Assembly: GCF_003992675.1 (NCBI RefSeq) | Contig: NZ_RZMZ01000002.1 | Location: 188,501-252,500, forward strand | Origin: Flagellimonas marinaquae | GTDB lineage: Bacteria; Bacteroidota; Bacteroidia; Flavobacteriales; Flavobacteriaceae | DNA: 64,000 nt | Direction: 5' to 3' | In this document: positions 28,701 through 38,400 of the stretch, one piece after another | How positions within the stretch are numbered: the first letter of the stretch is position 1 | How the letters are laid out: every line of letters begins with the position of its first letter | The notes under the pieces: generated by a model | Seen by the model: the letters and a program-made list of their open reading frames with translations, nothing else | Databases searched by the model: none | Told to the model about the DNA's origin: nothing | Made by a program: the position numbers and the translations under genes

Positions 28701-29144
28701 GCACATCGGACCATTCACCAACTATTCCCGGAAGAAGTAATGGCCAAATCCATAGTGAAAAAGGCCGAAACCTCAGCCTCGGTGATTGCCATCAACGAAG
28801 GCAACGGGAAGTTTACCATTCAGAACCTGCCTGCTCGGGTACAGTTGTCCTGTGTTTGTGACATCACCTGTACCGATGTCAACAAAGACGGAAATCTAGA
28901 TTTGATCATGGCCGGAAACAACTACGAATTTAAACCACAATTCTCCCGATTGGATGCCAGCCAAGGCAATCTCCTGTTGGGGGATGGTCAACTTGGGTTT
29001 ACATGGCAAGATTATGAAACCAGTGGGTTCAAAATTAGGGATGAAGTAAAATACCTTAAGCAATTCAAGGATAAAAACGGGAAAACTTACGTTATTGCGG
29101 CCGTAAACAATAACAAACCAAAGATTTTTGCAATCAATGAATAG
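25797..29144 (+). CDS. VCBS/FG-GAP repeat lipoprotein with ASPIC/UnbV domain (paralog 2)
   Basis: 1115 residues from ATG 25797, overlapping the upstream stop (TGATG), so translation is coupled. The lipoprotein signal ends in LVGLSAC (C18). Architecture equals paralog 1: propeller one with DVNNDGLQDIYL, DINHDGLLDIYV and DINNDGHNDIFI loops; ASPIC/UnbV at about 520-615 (FGVGTLAKLYF, IRIVWPDERTQKF); propeller two from about 660 with DVDGDGNEDFF and DADGDGDLDLVV. The Asp/Asn-rich loops predict many bound calcium ions. The similarity to both neighbours indicates tandem duplication. Function is likely binding at the cell surface, with the ligand unknown. Confidence 0.88.
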   Translation: MKLKYIILSLVLVGLSACNNKKEDQTAAEEQKETLFTLLSPEESGVTFINKVENRKDFNIFKYRNFYNGGGVAIGDVNNDGLQDIYLTGNMEPNRLYLNKGNMKFEDISEQAGVLGNKPWSTGVVMVDINHDGLLDIYVCNAGNMEGNNHDNDLYINNGDLTFTEKAAEYNLAKTGFTTHASFFDYDKDGDLDAYILNNSNIPVSSLGYAEQREVRAQDWEGVPDIFKGVGDMLLRNDNGKFVDVSEEAGIYGSLIGFGLGVLVTDFNGDLYPDIYVSNDFYERDYLYINQKDGTFNEEINDWTSHLSLSAMGIDVADINNDGHNDIFITDMLPEKEHRVKSVMEFEGYNVFNLKQNKDFGQQYIQNTLQLNNGNGTFSEVAYYSGIHATDWSWAGLMFDMDNDGLKDIFITNGINHDLTDLDFVDFFANEIVQKMALTGKKESIDSIINKMPIKPQPNYAYKNNGDISFTNANKEWGFELPSRSNGAAYGDLDNDGDLDLVINNVNTPAYIYKNNTESQLNNNYIQLKFKGPQGNPFGVGTLAKLYFDGNIVNQELIPSRGFQSSIQYDMTIGLGKNTQLDSIRIVWPDERTQKFQNVQANQVLTVKHANATETYVLPKKEEKKSYLREMDTNFAAVHQEDSYNDFDYEGLISHKLSQEGPSLAVADVDGDGNEDFFIGGAKGQPGTLYLHKGNGRTTANNSASFETDKEYEDVAAAFFDADGDGDLDLVVGSGGNNVGMERSYISRLYINDGKGNFSKSKIELPSTYKNIATIAPHDYDDDGDVDLFIGSRSVVGVYGVSPDHLLLENMGDGTFTDVTERLGYDLKDAGMVTDSQWKDMDGDGKKDLIVTAEWDTPKIYKNTGRRLTKMDSSLDSLYGWWNTVETADLDGDGDQDLILGNQGLNLHYKPTAYAPMKLYINDYDNNGTIEQIMTLQENGGDYPIHQKRELTEQLPNLKKQNLKASDYAHRTIHQLFPEEVMAKSIVKKAETSASVIAINEGNGKFTIQNLPARVQLSCVCDITCTDVNKDGNLDLIMAGNNYEFKPQFSRLDASQGNLLLGDGQLGFTWQDYETSGFKIRDEVKYLKQFKDKNGKTYVIAAVNNNKPKIFAINE

Positions 29145-32100
29145 GTTTCTCATTATAGCGTTGATTACCCTCGGTATGGTATCCTGCAAAAAGGAAGGGA
29201 GTCTTTTTGAAAATCCCGAACCCCAAAAAACAGGAATCGGCTTTACCAATACCCTTACCCCTACCGATGACTTGAGCATACTGGACTACCTCTACTTCTA
29301 CAACGGAGGAGGGGTGTCCATTGGCGACATCAACAATGATGGACTGCCGGACATCTTCTTCAGTGGAAACCAAGTCAAGAATAAATTGTACCTCAACAAA
29401 GGTAACCTGCAATTCGAAGACATCTCAACCTCGGCTGGAATAGAGGGCAACAGCAGTTGGAACACCGGCACCACCATGGCCGATATTAACGGGGATGGGC
29501 TGTTGGATATCTATGTTTGTGCCGTAGTGGGCATTAACGGTTTCAACGGCTTCAACGAGCTGTACATCAATAATGGGGACAATACCTTTACCGAAAGTGC
29601 GGCAAAATACGGGTTGGATTTCGACTCGTACAGTTCCAACGCCTCTTTTTTTGATTATGACCTCGACGGAGATTTGGACCTGTACCTCCTCAACCATGCC
29701 GTACACACCCAAAACTCCTTTGGCCGTTTTGATTTGCGATACGAACGTCGATACGAAACCGGGGACAAGCTGCTCCGCAACGACAATGGAAAGTTTACCG
29801 ATGTGAGCGAAGAAGCAGGCATCTACGGCGGAATCAATGGGTACGGACTTGGATTGGCCATTGCCGATTTCAATCAAGACGGCTACCCCGATATCTATGT
29901 GGGCAACGACTTCCACGAGGATGACTATTATTACCTCAACAACGGTGACGGCACCTTTACTGAAAGCCTCAAAAAGTATTTTGGACACACCTCCCGATTC
30001 TCCATGGGGAACGACGTGGCCGATATCAACAACGATGGGCGACCTGATTTTCTTTCCTTGGATATGCTTCCTGAAGACGAGGTGGCTTTAAAATCATCCG
30101 AAGGGGATGACAATATCCAAACCCAAAAAATGCGTATTGACCGTTTTGGATACCATTATCAGTTTACTCGCAATATGCTTTTTGTGAACCAACCCGATGG
30201 CAACTTTATGGAAACCGCCCTTATGAGCGGAATTGCTGCTACGGATTGGAGCTGGAGCGCCCTGTTCGGTGATTACGATTTGGACGGCCAACAAGACGTT
30301 TTTATTTCGAACGGGATTCCAAAAAGACCGAACGACCTTGATTTTATCAAATTTGTATCCACGGAACAAATCAAACAGAAAATCGACAATACTAAACTGG
30401 TTGACCAAAAAGCGCTGGAGCTGATGCCTTCTGGCAATGTAAGCAACTATGTCTTCAAAGGAAATAAAGACTTACAATTTCAGGACATGTCCGAAACATG
30501 GGTGACCAAGGATACCTTGATTTCCGGTGCAACGGCCATGGGCGATTTGGATGGTGACGGTGATTTGGACTTGGTAACCAACAATATCGACCATCCCGCA
30601 TCGCTCTATATCAACAAAACCAATGGGAAAGGCAATTACCTAAAGGTAAAGTTCGACTATACCAAGGACAATAGATTTGGCATAGGCACCAAGGTCTATG
30701 CTTACAACAAGGACGGACTTCAGTTTAAAGAATTGTTCACCACCCGTGGTTTTCAAGCTTCATCCGAACCTATGGTTCATTTTGGATATGCATCGGACCA
30801 ACCCTTGGATTCCCTAAAAATTATTTGGCCCGATAAAACCTATCAAGTGCTGACCAACGTCAACTTGAACCAAACACTGACCATAAAGCCATCCAATACC
30901 CAACCGTTTGATTATGGTAGCCTTAGGGCAAAGAAGCAACCGATGTTCACTCCGGTGGACAATAAGTTGGGCTTGGACTTCACGCATGTCGAGGACAATT
31001 ACACCGATTTTAACCGTGAAAAGTTGATTCCCTATCAGATTTCCGATAGAGGACCCGCCCTAGCCATTGGGGATTTGAATGGGGATGGAAAAGAAGATGT
31101 GTTTTTTGGGGGTTCCAAATACATCGCTTCCCAAATCTTTGTGCAACAGGATTCCATTTTTGTACCCCAACGATTTGATGGCCTTCAAAAAGACTCTATC
31201 AAAGAGATAGTTTCCGCGAGCATTGCGAACTTTGACAACGATGGTAAGAATGATATCATCACCAGTTCTGGCGGGGGTGACTTTTATGGCACTTCGGAGG
31301 CTCTTTTAGATGCTTTTTACGTACAAAAAGACACTGTTTTTGAAGCAGTTGCACTGCCGGAAATCTATCAAAACTCCTCCGTTGTCAAGCCTTTTGACTT
31401 TGATGGGGACGGTGATTTGGATGTATTTATTGGCGGACATACACTGACCGGTAAATTTGGGACCTTGGCCACCTCCGTTTTGCTCGAGAACAAAGGGGGC
31501 GCGTTTGAAGTCAGAAAAGATTTTGAACCGCACGCACAAGGCATGGTCACCGATGCCATCTGGAGTGATTTTGATGGGGATTCCAACACCGACCTTATAT
31601 TGGTCGGGGAATGGATGGCGCCTAGATTTTTAAAATATGGGAACGGAACGTTCACCGAAGTATCACAATTGGATTTGACAGGACTTTGGCAGACCATTGA
31701 AGCCTTTGATATGGATGGTGATGGGGATATGGACTACCTTTTGGGCAACTGGGGCACCAACTCGAAGTTCAAGGCATCCAAAGAACACCCAATGAGGCTT
31801 TATTTCAACGATTTTGATGAAAATGGTCAGACGGAGACCATCACAGCCATGGAGAAAAACGGTAACTACTATGCGTTGGAAACCTTGGACGGCCTAGCCT
31901 CACAATTGGTCTACCTTAAAAAGAAATATACCACCTACAAATCCTTCGCCGGGCAGACCATCGAAGAAATTTTTGGTGAAGACGTTTTGGATGCATCCAC
32001 ACAATTGGAGGTAAATACCCTGCAATCCGGCTATGCCAGAAACGACGACGGTAATTTTACCTTTGTGCCGTTCCAGAATGAACTTCAGGTATCCCCGATC

Positions 32101-32376
32101 ATGTCCATTGCAGTAGATGATTTCGACGGAGATGGCACCAAGGAGGCTCTTTTGGGAGGTAATTATTTCGGGGTAAAACCGTATCACGGCAGATTGGATT
32201 CATTTCCAGGCGCCCTTATCAAAAATGAGGATGATGTGGTTCTGGGGAACCTGCTTGGATTGGATTTCACCAAAAAGTCGGTTCGTCATCTACAAACTTT
32301 TACAGTAAACAATCAAAAATACGTGTTGGCCGTCTTCAATGATGAGGCAGCACAAGTCTATAAAATCAATAAGTAA
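29137..32376 (+). CDS. VCBS/FG-GAP repeat lipoprotein with ASPIC/UnbV domain (paralog 3)
   Basis: 1079 residues from ATG 29137, eight bases inside the end of the preceding gene; a TTG at 29128 is less likely. The lipoprotein signal ends in LGMVSC (C17). The same three-part layout is seen: propeller one (DINNDGLPDIFF, DINGDGLLDIYV, DFNQDGYPDIYV), ASPIC/UnbV at about 500-590 (GIGTKVYAY, LKIIWPDKTYQVL), and propeller two (DLNGDGKEDVFF, DFDGDGDLDVFI, DMDGDGDMDYLL). It is cotranscribed with the two paralogs and the haloperoxidase-like gene 11 bp downstream. The three may bind different parts of one ligand (inference). Confidence 0.88.
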   Translation: MNRFLIIALITLGMVSCKKEGSLFENPEPQKTGIGFTNTLTPTDDLSILDYLYFYNGGGVSIGDINNDGLPDIFFSGNQVKNKLYLNKGNLQFEDISTSAGIEGNSSWNTGTTMADINGDGLLDIYVCAVVGINGFNGFNELYINNGDNTFTESAAKYGLDFDSYSSNASFFDYDLDGDLDLYLLNHAVHTQNSFGRFDLRYERRYETGDKLLRNDNGKFTDVSEEAGIYGGINGYGLGLAIADFNQDGYPDIYVGNDFHEDDYYYLNNGDGTFTESLKKYFGHTSRFSMGNDVADINNDGRPDFLSLDMLPEDEVALKSSEGDDNIQTQKMRIDRFGYHYQFTRNMLFVNQPDGNFMETALMSGIAATDWSWSALFGDYDLDGQQDVFISNGIPKRPNDLDFIKFVSTEQIKQKIDNTKLVDQKALELMPSGNVSNYVFKGNKDLQFQDMSETWVTKDTLISGATAMGDLDGDGDLDLVTNNIDHPASLYINKTNGKGNYLKVKFDYTKDNRFGIGTKVYAYNKDGLQFKELFTTRGFQASSEPMVHFGYASDQPLDSLKIIWPDKTYQVLTNVNLNQTLTIKPSNTQPFDYGSLRAKKQPMFTPVDNKLGLDFTHVEDNYTDFNREKLIPYQISDRGPALAIGDLNGDGKEDVFFGGSKYIASQIFVQQDSIFVPQRFDGLQKDSIKEIVSASIANFDNDGKNDIITSSGGGDFYGTSEALLDAFYVQKDTVFEAVALPEIYQNSSVVKPFDFDGDGDLDVFIGGHTLTGKFGTLATSVLLENKGGAFEVRKDFEPHAQGMVTDAIWSDFDGDSNTDLILVGEWMAPRFLKYGNGTFTEVSQLDLTGLWQTIEAFDMDGDGDMDYLLGNWGTNSKFKASKEHPMRLYFNDFDENGQTETITAMEKNGNYYALETLDGLASQLVYLKKKYTTYKSFAGQTIEEIFGEDVLDASTQLEVNTLQSGYARNDDGNFTFVPFQNELQVSPIMSIAVDDFDGDGTKEALLGGNYFGVKPYHGRLDSFPGALIKNEDDVVLGNLLGLDFTKKSVRHLQTFTVNNQKYVLAVFNDEAAQVYKINK

Positions 32377-32387
32377 ACTGATAGGCC

Positions 32388-33722
32388 ATGAGAAAAAAAG
32401 GAATACTACTAATTGCAGCAGTTTTGTTGGTTTTGGCATCGTGCCAGAAGAAAGAGGAACCTATTGAAATTACGCCTGAAGAGCTTCATGCCTCAGTGGA
32501 TAAGGTCATTGAAATCATGATTCATGATATTTTTTCGCCTCCAGTGGCCAGTCGCATCTTTGCCTATCCCAACATTGCCGCTTATGAGATTGTTGCCTTA
32601 AAAAATGACAAATACAAGTCGTTGGCAGGCCAAGTAACGGATTTAGGTAACATTCCTACTCCTGAAAATGAGGAAAACATCAATTTTGAAATGGCCGCTT
32701 TGGTGGCCCACATGGATTTGAGTAAGCGTCTCATTTTTTCGGAAGAACGGATGGAAACTTTCCGAGACAGTTTATATACCCTTTGGATGGACAAAAATGA
32801 ACCCGTTTTTAACGCCTCTAAGGAATATGGTTTAGAAGTGGCCGATTTTATCGGGGAATGGATGAACAAGGACAATTATAAGGAGACCCGTACCATGCCC
32901 AAGTTCTCCGTGAATTCGGATGACCCATCGCGCTGGCAGCCCACTCCCCCGGCCTATATGAACGGTATTGAGCCACATTGGGAAAAAATCCGTCCCTTTG
33001 CCATCGATTCGGCACAGCAATTTAAGCCCATCCCGCCACCGGAGTTTTCCATGGAGGAAGATTCCCAGTTCTACAAAGAAGTGATGGAGGTTTACGAGGT
33101 TCGCAAGAATATGATTGGTAAAGGCGATAAATCAGAAGAGATAGCCATTGCACAGTTTTGGGACTGTAACCCTTACGTTTCTGTGACCCGTGGACATTTG
33201 ATGTTTGCCACCAAAAAGATTACGCCTGGTGCACACTGGATAGGGATTACCAAAATCGCATCCCGTAAAACGAATTCCGATTTTGCCAAAACGGTTTATG
33301 CCTATACCAAGACATCCATTGCCATTGCCGATGCCTTTATCAGCTGTTGGGACGAAAAGTACCGGAGCAATCTCATTCGTCCAGAAACCGTGATCAATGA
33401 GTATATCGACGACAGTTGGGAGCCAGTGCTGCAAACCCCGCCCTTCCCAGAGTATACAAGTGGGCACAGCGTGGTCTCCGGGGCCGCAGCTACCGCACTG
33501 ACCAGTATTTTTGGTGACAACTTCGCCTTTGACGATGATACAGAAGTTGCCTATGGCCTTCCTGTACGCTCTTTTAGCTCATTTAAACAAGCTTCCGATG
33601 AGGCAGCATTAAGCCGCATGTACGGTGGAATCCATTATAGGGCCGCCATTGATGTGGGCATAAAACAAGGTAGGGACTTAGGAAAATTTGTGGTCGATAA
33701 ATTGGACATGACAAAAGGCTAA
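32388..33722 (+). CDS. Vanadium-dependent haloperoxidase-like PAP2 lipoprotein
   Basis: 444 residues. The lipoprotein signal ends in LVLASC (C19). The C-terminal half holds the PAP2/vanadium haloperoxidase site: KYRSNLIRP near 323-331 (Lys and Arg for phosphate or vanadate), YTSGHS near 356-361, and SRMYGGIHYRAAID near 409-422 with the catalytic His. Either halide oxidation with peroxide or phosphate-ester hydrolysis is possible, since both share the site; the residues alone do not decide. It is the last gene of the VCBS operon and probably acts at the same envelope location. The operon then gives way to an unrelated gene 22 bp on. Confidence 0.87.
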   Translation: MRKKGILLIAAVLLVLASCQKKEEPIEITPEELHASVDKVIEIMIHDIFSPPVASRIFAYPNIAAYEIVALKNDKYKSLAGQVTDLGNIPTPENEENINFEMAALVAHMDLSKRLIFSEERMETFRDSLYTLWMDKNEPVFNASKEYGLEVADFIGEWMNKDNYKETRTMPKFSVNSDDPSRWQPTPPAYMNGIEPHWEKIRPFAIDSAQQFKPIPPPEFSMEEDSQFYKEVMEVYEVRKNMIGKGDKSEEIAIAQFWDCNPYVSVTRGHLMFATKKITPGAHWIGITKIASRKTNSDFAKTVYAYTKTSIAIADAFISCWDEKYRSNLIRPETVINEYIDDSWEPVLQTPPFPEYTSGHSVVSGAAATALTSIFGDNFAFDDDTEVAYGLPVRSFSSFKQASDEAALSRMYGGIHYRAAIDVGIKQGRDLGKFVVDKLDMTKG

Positions 33723-33744
33723 TCCGTATTTTTGCCACTTAGTT

Positions 33745-34644
33745 ATGAGGAAGATTAGTTCAATAATCCTTGCCCTTGTGGTAGGAGTGATTTTGTGGTA
33801 TTTTTTGTTAAAACCCCAGGATTATCAAGTCAATTTTAAGGCCAAGGCCATTCCGGGTACCATATTCGAGTCGGTAAAGGCATGGAACCAAGGTTTTGAT
33901 TCCGTTATTCCCTTGGATTATGAAAGTCCACGGCATTTTAGGCAAACGATCTTGGTAAACGATTCCTTGCAGGTCTTCGACTGGGAAATAGAGCCAGTGC
34001 ATGACTCGTTGAGCCAAGTCCAAGTAAACATAACGGACTTGAATCATTCCTTCAATAATCGTCTGGCCATCCCTTTTTCCGATACTGATTTTGAAAAAGG
34101 TTCGAGAAAGTTGCTCTTGGATTTCAACGATTTTTTGAACGACCATATCAAAAGATTTACCGTATCCGTTGAAGGTGAAGAGGAAATATTTTCATCCTTT
34201 TGTGCTTGCATCCCGCTTAAGACCACCACAGAAGGTAAGGCCTTGGGCATGATGAAAAACTACAATTTTTTGAACGGTATCCTACTCCAGAACGAGGTGC
34301 AACTAAATGGCCCGCCATTCGTTCAAGTTGAGGATTGGGATTTGAAGAACAACAGTCTCACATTCAACTTTTGCAATCCCATTATCCGTTCGGAAAAGCT
34401 TCCCGACCACCCAGATATTGTGTACAAGCGTATATTTTCACAAAATGCCCTAAAAGCGATTTATCACGGGAATTATATTACTTCTGACAGAGCATGGTTC
34501 GCGCTGCTCGATTACGCCGAGGAAAATAATATTCCTGTTGAAAAGACACCAATAGAGGTTTTCTACAATAACCCTAACATGGGGGGCAATGAATTGGAAT
34601 GGACCACCGAAGTGTTTATGCCCATAAAGGAAAGTGATGAATAA
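33745..34644 (+). CDS. Membrane-anchored SRPBCC / effector-binding-domain protein
   Basis: 299 residues. One N-terminal membrane helix (SSIILALVVGVILWYFLL, 5-22) is followed by an SRPBCC-like domain at about 25-150 (polyketide-cyclase fold) and a GyrI/AraC effector-binding-like domain at about 165-299 (ending LEWTTEVFMPI). Both domains bind small hydrophobic ligands in other proteins; no catalytic site is obvious. It would be anchored in the inner membrane with the domains outside the cytoplasm. Its last codons overlap the start of the next gene, so the two are translated together. Confidence 0.65.
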   Translation: MRKISSIILALVVGVILWYFLLKPQDYQVNFKAKAIPGTIFESVKAWNQGFDSVIPLDYESPRHFRQTILVNDSLQVFDWEIEPVHDSLSQVQVNITDLNHSFNNRLAIPFSDTDFEKGSRKLLLDFNDFLNDHIKRFTVSVEGEEEIFSSFCACIPLKTTTEGKALGMMKNYNFLNGILLQNEVQLNGPPFVQVEDWDLKNNSLTFNFCNPIIRSEKLPDHPDIVYKRIFSQNALKAIYHGNYITSDRAWFALLDYAEENNIPVEKTPIEVFYNNPNMGGNELEWTTEVFMPIKESDE

Positions 34645-35494
34645 ACTATCCCTTTTACTGCTCATCTTTTTTGCCCAGACATGTGCACAACAAAATTATT
34701 TGCGCGAGCTGGAACCCATGGCCGGCCTCCCCTCCAAATTGAAGGAAGTATCAGGTCTGGAACTAGCGGACAATGGATATTTCTGGGTTATTGAAGATAG
34801 TGGCAACCAAGACGAAATTTATAAAATCAACGATAAGGGCGAACTAAGGGAATCCTTGGAAATAGATCACGCCAAAAATGAAGATTGGGAAGATTTGGCC
34901 AAGGATAGTGAAGGCAACTTGTATATCGGTGACTTCGGAAACAACAAAAACGAACGGGATGACCTGGTCATATATAAAATCCCGAAAGAGGAACTGGACA
35001 GGAAAAAACCAAACGCTGATAAAATTGAGTTTAGGTATCCCCAACAAAATGATTTTCCACCCAAAAAGGACAGTTTATATTTCGATACGGAGGGATTCTT
35101 TCATTTAAACGGCCATCTTTACATTTTCACCAAAAATCGAACTCGGCCCTACTCTGGAAAGACATTGATGTATCGGGTACCTGACAAAGAGGGAAGCTAT
35201 GAGGCTGAATTCTTGGGCGCACTTTTCCTCTGCGAAGACCAAAATCGCTGTTCGGTGACCAGTGCCGACATCTCACCGGATGGAAAAACCATTGCTCTTT
35301 TGAGCTATGGACTCGTTTTTTTGCTTACTGACTTTACAGCACCGGACTTCTCTAATTCCACCATAAAAATCGTGGACTTAAAAACCAATACGCAGATTGA
35401 ATCGGTCTGTTTTGCCAACGACAAAACACTGATTGTTGCGGACGAAAAAAATCCGTTTGGTGGGCAAACCCTGTATAAGTACATTATGGATTAA
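34637..35494 (+). CDS. Exported SdiA-regulated-like beta-propeller protein
   Basis: 285 residues from ATG 34637; GTG at 34634 is an alternative. A signal peptide covers about 1-17 (LLLLIFFAQTCAQ); a lipoprotein is not excluded. Repeated strands of the type EVSGLELADNGYFWVIEDSG, NEDWEDLAKDSEGNLYIGDFGNN and DISPDGKTIALLSYG indicate a six-bladed propeller like the SdiA-regulated/NHL group. No active site is recognised. It overlaps the SRPBCC gene upstream by 8 bp. Its stop codon shares the bases TTAA with the stop of the convergent phosphoesterase gene. Confidence 0.65.
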   Translation: MNKLSLLLLIFFAQTCAQQNYLRELEPMAGLPSKLKEVSGLELADNGYFWVIEDSGNQDEIYKINDKGELRESLEIDHAKNEDWEDLAKDSEGNLYIGDFGNNKNERDDLVIYKIPKEELDRKKPNADKIEFRYPQQNDFPPKKDSLYFDTEGFFHLNGHLYIFTKNRTRPYSGKTLMYRVPDKEGSYEAEFLGALFLCEDQNRCSVTSADISPDGKTIALLSYGLVFLLTDFTAPDFSNSTIKIVDLKTNTQIESVCFANDKTLIVADEKNPFGGQTLYKYIMD

Positions 35495-38400
35495 AACCCA
35501 AATCCAAGGCCAAAAGCGAATCGAAGGCCATCCGAGCTATTGAAAAGTCCAAAATTCGCAGAGAGTAAATCGGCGCCGTTCAGGAAAAATCCGCCTCCAT
35601 ACGAATTGTGCCAAACACGTGAGGAATCACCCGGGAACCATACCCTTCCATAGTCAAAACCACCATAGACCCCAGGGGTTACAGGAAGAATCCCAGTTTT
35701 GGTCCTTCTAAAACTATAGCGAACATCGGTGTTTTGAAAATAAGCCGTTTTACCCGTAAACCGTTGAAATCGAAACCCGCGCAGCCCATTGTCCCCTCCA
35801 ATACTTGCCGCTTGATAAAATTCGTAGCCATTGCCAATGGTAAAGTGTCCCTTGAGTTGGGTAGCCAAAACCAACCTACCGTTCGCGGTAAGTTTATGGT
35901 CCATGGAAAACGATGGTATCACATACCCAAAAGACCGTGAACCGTCGTCCAAATTTTTTCTAAAGCCCCCTTTTAGGGAAAAGGCCATACCCACGGTGGG
36001 GAACGCCTCGTTATCCGTATTGGAATAGCTGTATTCACCATCGGCCCCAAAAAAACTTAGATGGTTTTCTTCGCCGTTGGCCACGTAAAATTCGTTGATA
36101 AACCTATTCTCGGTTTCTTCTATTTCGATATTTTCATAGGCAACACCCAATCGTACCTTGGAGCCTAGAAACCCACGCCATACCAATGAGGGCGAAAGCT
36201 GTAACGTACGTATGCGTACTCGATTGTAATCCAAGCCCAAAGGCTCGGTATCATCATTGTTGACCGTTTCGTTGCCAAACCCGAAAAAGTTACGGGTAAA
36301 GTTTGGGCTGGTAAACTTAGCTGAGACTTCCAGATTCACTTTGTTAAACACATGGGCAAATTCGCCACGATAGCCCAAATCAAACCCATCCGTAGCAAAA
36401 TAATAGGCGGCATTAAAGGTATGCTGCTGCGTAAATGGGTTTTTTCTGAAACCATTAAAGGTGTAAGTATCGGTAAGCCCAATTCGAACACCATCGTCAG
36501 GATTAAAGCCAATGGTCGGCAATACTTGATTATTGCTCGCCTTAATGTTCAGGAACTCATAAGTATTCGTGTCGTAATCCTTTACAAGATTGATTTTACC
36601 ACCATAGGCTTCTTCCAGGGTGTTTTTCTTATCCTTAAAATCGTAGACCCAAACTTTTTTTGAGCCTTCCGAAATCTTGTACACATCGTTGTTCTGGCCC
36701 CCAACAATTCGCACCTTTATGCGTGAAGTTTCCGTTCGGGCATCGAACACATCATCGTCGTCCAGACCGTACACCCATATTTCCTTGGTGTAGTTGGGGT
36801 CATAAACTTTACTGAAGAAAAGATCGGTCATCTCCCCTCCCTTGATGCGATAGGCCCTAACTTCCACATGACCATTGGGAAGGGAAACGATATTAAAATA
36901 ATCATCCTTGTCCGTTCCCGTGACCACACTATATCGGTTCAATACTGCATAATAATCCTTGGCAGTCTGAACCAGGTTGGCTTTTCTGGCCAATAATATC
37001 CGTTTGATTTCGGTCAAGGTCTCGTCCCTAACCTCTTCGGGAAATGCCAAAAATGCTTCGTCGATGATTTCCCCATTGAGGTTTTGCTGGATGAATTCGG
37101 CCTGTTCTATCCATGTATCCAAATCGGTTTCTGATAACAAGGCCATATCCAAGGCAAAGGTGCGAGGGGACGAGGTGAATCCTTCCACACTCCGTATTTT
37201 TTCGTGAAAACCTTCAAAAATCCGCAATCCAGGGATAGTTCTGGAACCAAAACCCATAATCAGGCCATCTCCCCATCGGGAAAATACTTGATCCCTGTCC
37301 CGAGCAATGGGTTTATATACTTTATTGCCTTCTTCGGTTTCAAACTCTGCCCACCTCCATTGATCCACGTGCCTATCCCAGTCCCCGATCATTATATCAA
37401 AAAGGCGGGCCTTTACATACTCCTTCTGATCTATGCTATACTCTTCATCTTCCCGGAGCTTGTCCATCAAATCGTAGGTGCTTTCAATTTTTTTGGTAAA
37501 TCCAAAGCTTTTCAGATTATCGTGATCATCGGAAACATGTTCCTCGATCATATAAAGACCATCGCCGAATTCCTTGTTGTAATCTCCCAAAACCGATTGT
37601 TTGGGCACGTAAAACAATTTGGGATTGGTATGGAACATTCCGAGGGCCTCGGAAAGTTTACCTATGGTAAATGGCGCATATGGATGTGCTCCCGTGTATA
37701 GGTCCAACAACAGTTCTTGGGTATAGGTGTCCTGAAATTGCCCGATGATATATTGCTCTTGGAAGGCGATGGCCTGCAGATACCTTTCGGCACTTTTTCT
37801 TAGACCTCGCATCACATATTCCCTTCCTTCTTTGTCGGCCAACCGCAGGGAATTGGATTGGTTGCCTCCGCCTTTTCGAACCACGGTGAGGCCTCCAAAG
37901 AGTGTATCCAAACGGACAGTGGGCGCTTTCACCTGGGTTCCATAGTATTTTCTATACCGTTCTCCCCAAAGCCATTTGTGGAATCCACTCTTTTCGATTT
38001 CTTCCGGTGAATAGACCGAAGCCATTTGATACGCCGGAAAATCATCATCCATCTTGATTTTTTTCGTTGATCTATCCGGTGAAAGGACAGGGGTCCGGAA
38101 CAATACGGTATCTGCTTCGGTCCCACGGAACACCACCTCGGAGGAACCATCTTTGTAAACGGTCAAAACCGCATACCCATTCATTCCTGAAGAAAACTTA
38201 CTGCCATTTAGCAATCGGGTTTCACCAGTTTTTGCTCCAGAACCACTAACAATCTGAGGCTTACCAAATTCTTCGATATACTGGAGGGTATGTTCGTGTC
38301 CTGATGCGAAAATGATCTTATCGGAATATTGCGATAGTGTCAGGATTCGCTTCTTTAGCTCGTTGTACAACTGATTGGAAAGGTCTTCGGCCGATGCGCC

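Noticed and set aside
22501-32376. A single giant VCBS gene broken by frameshifts
   Set aside because: Each of the three frames has its own lipoprotein signal and full domain set; the short overlaps are normal coupling.
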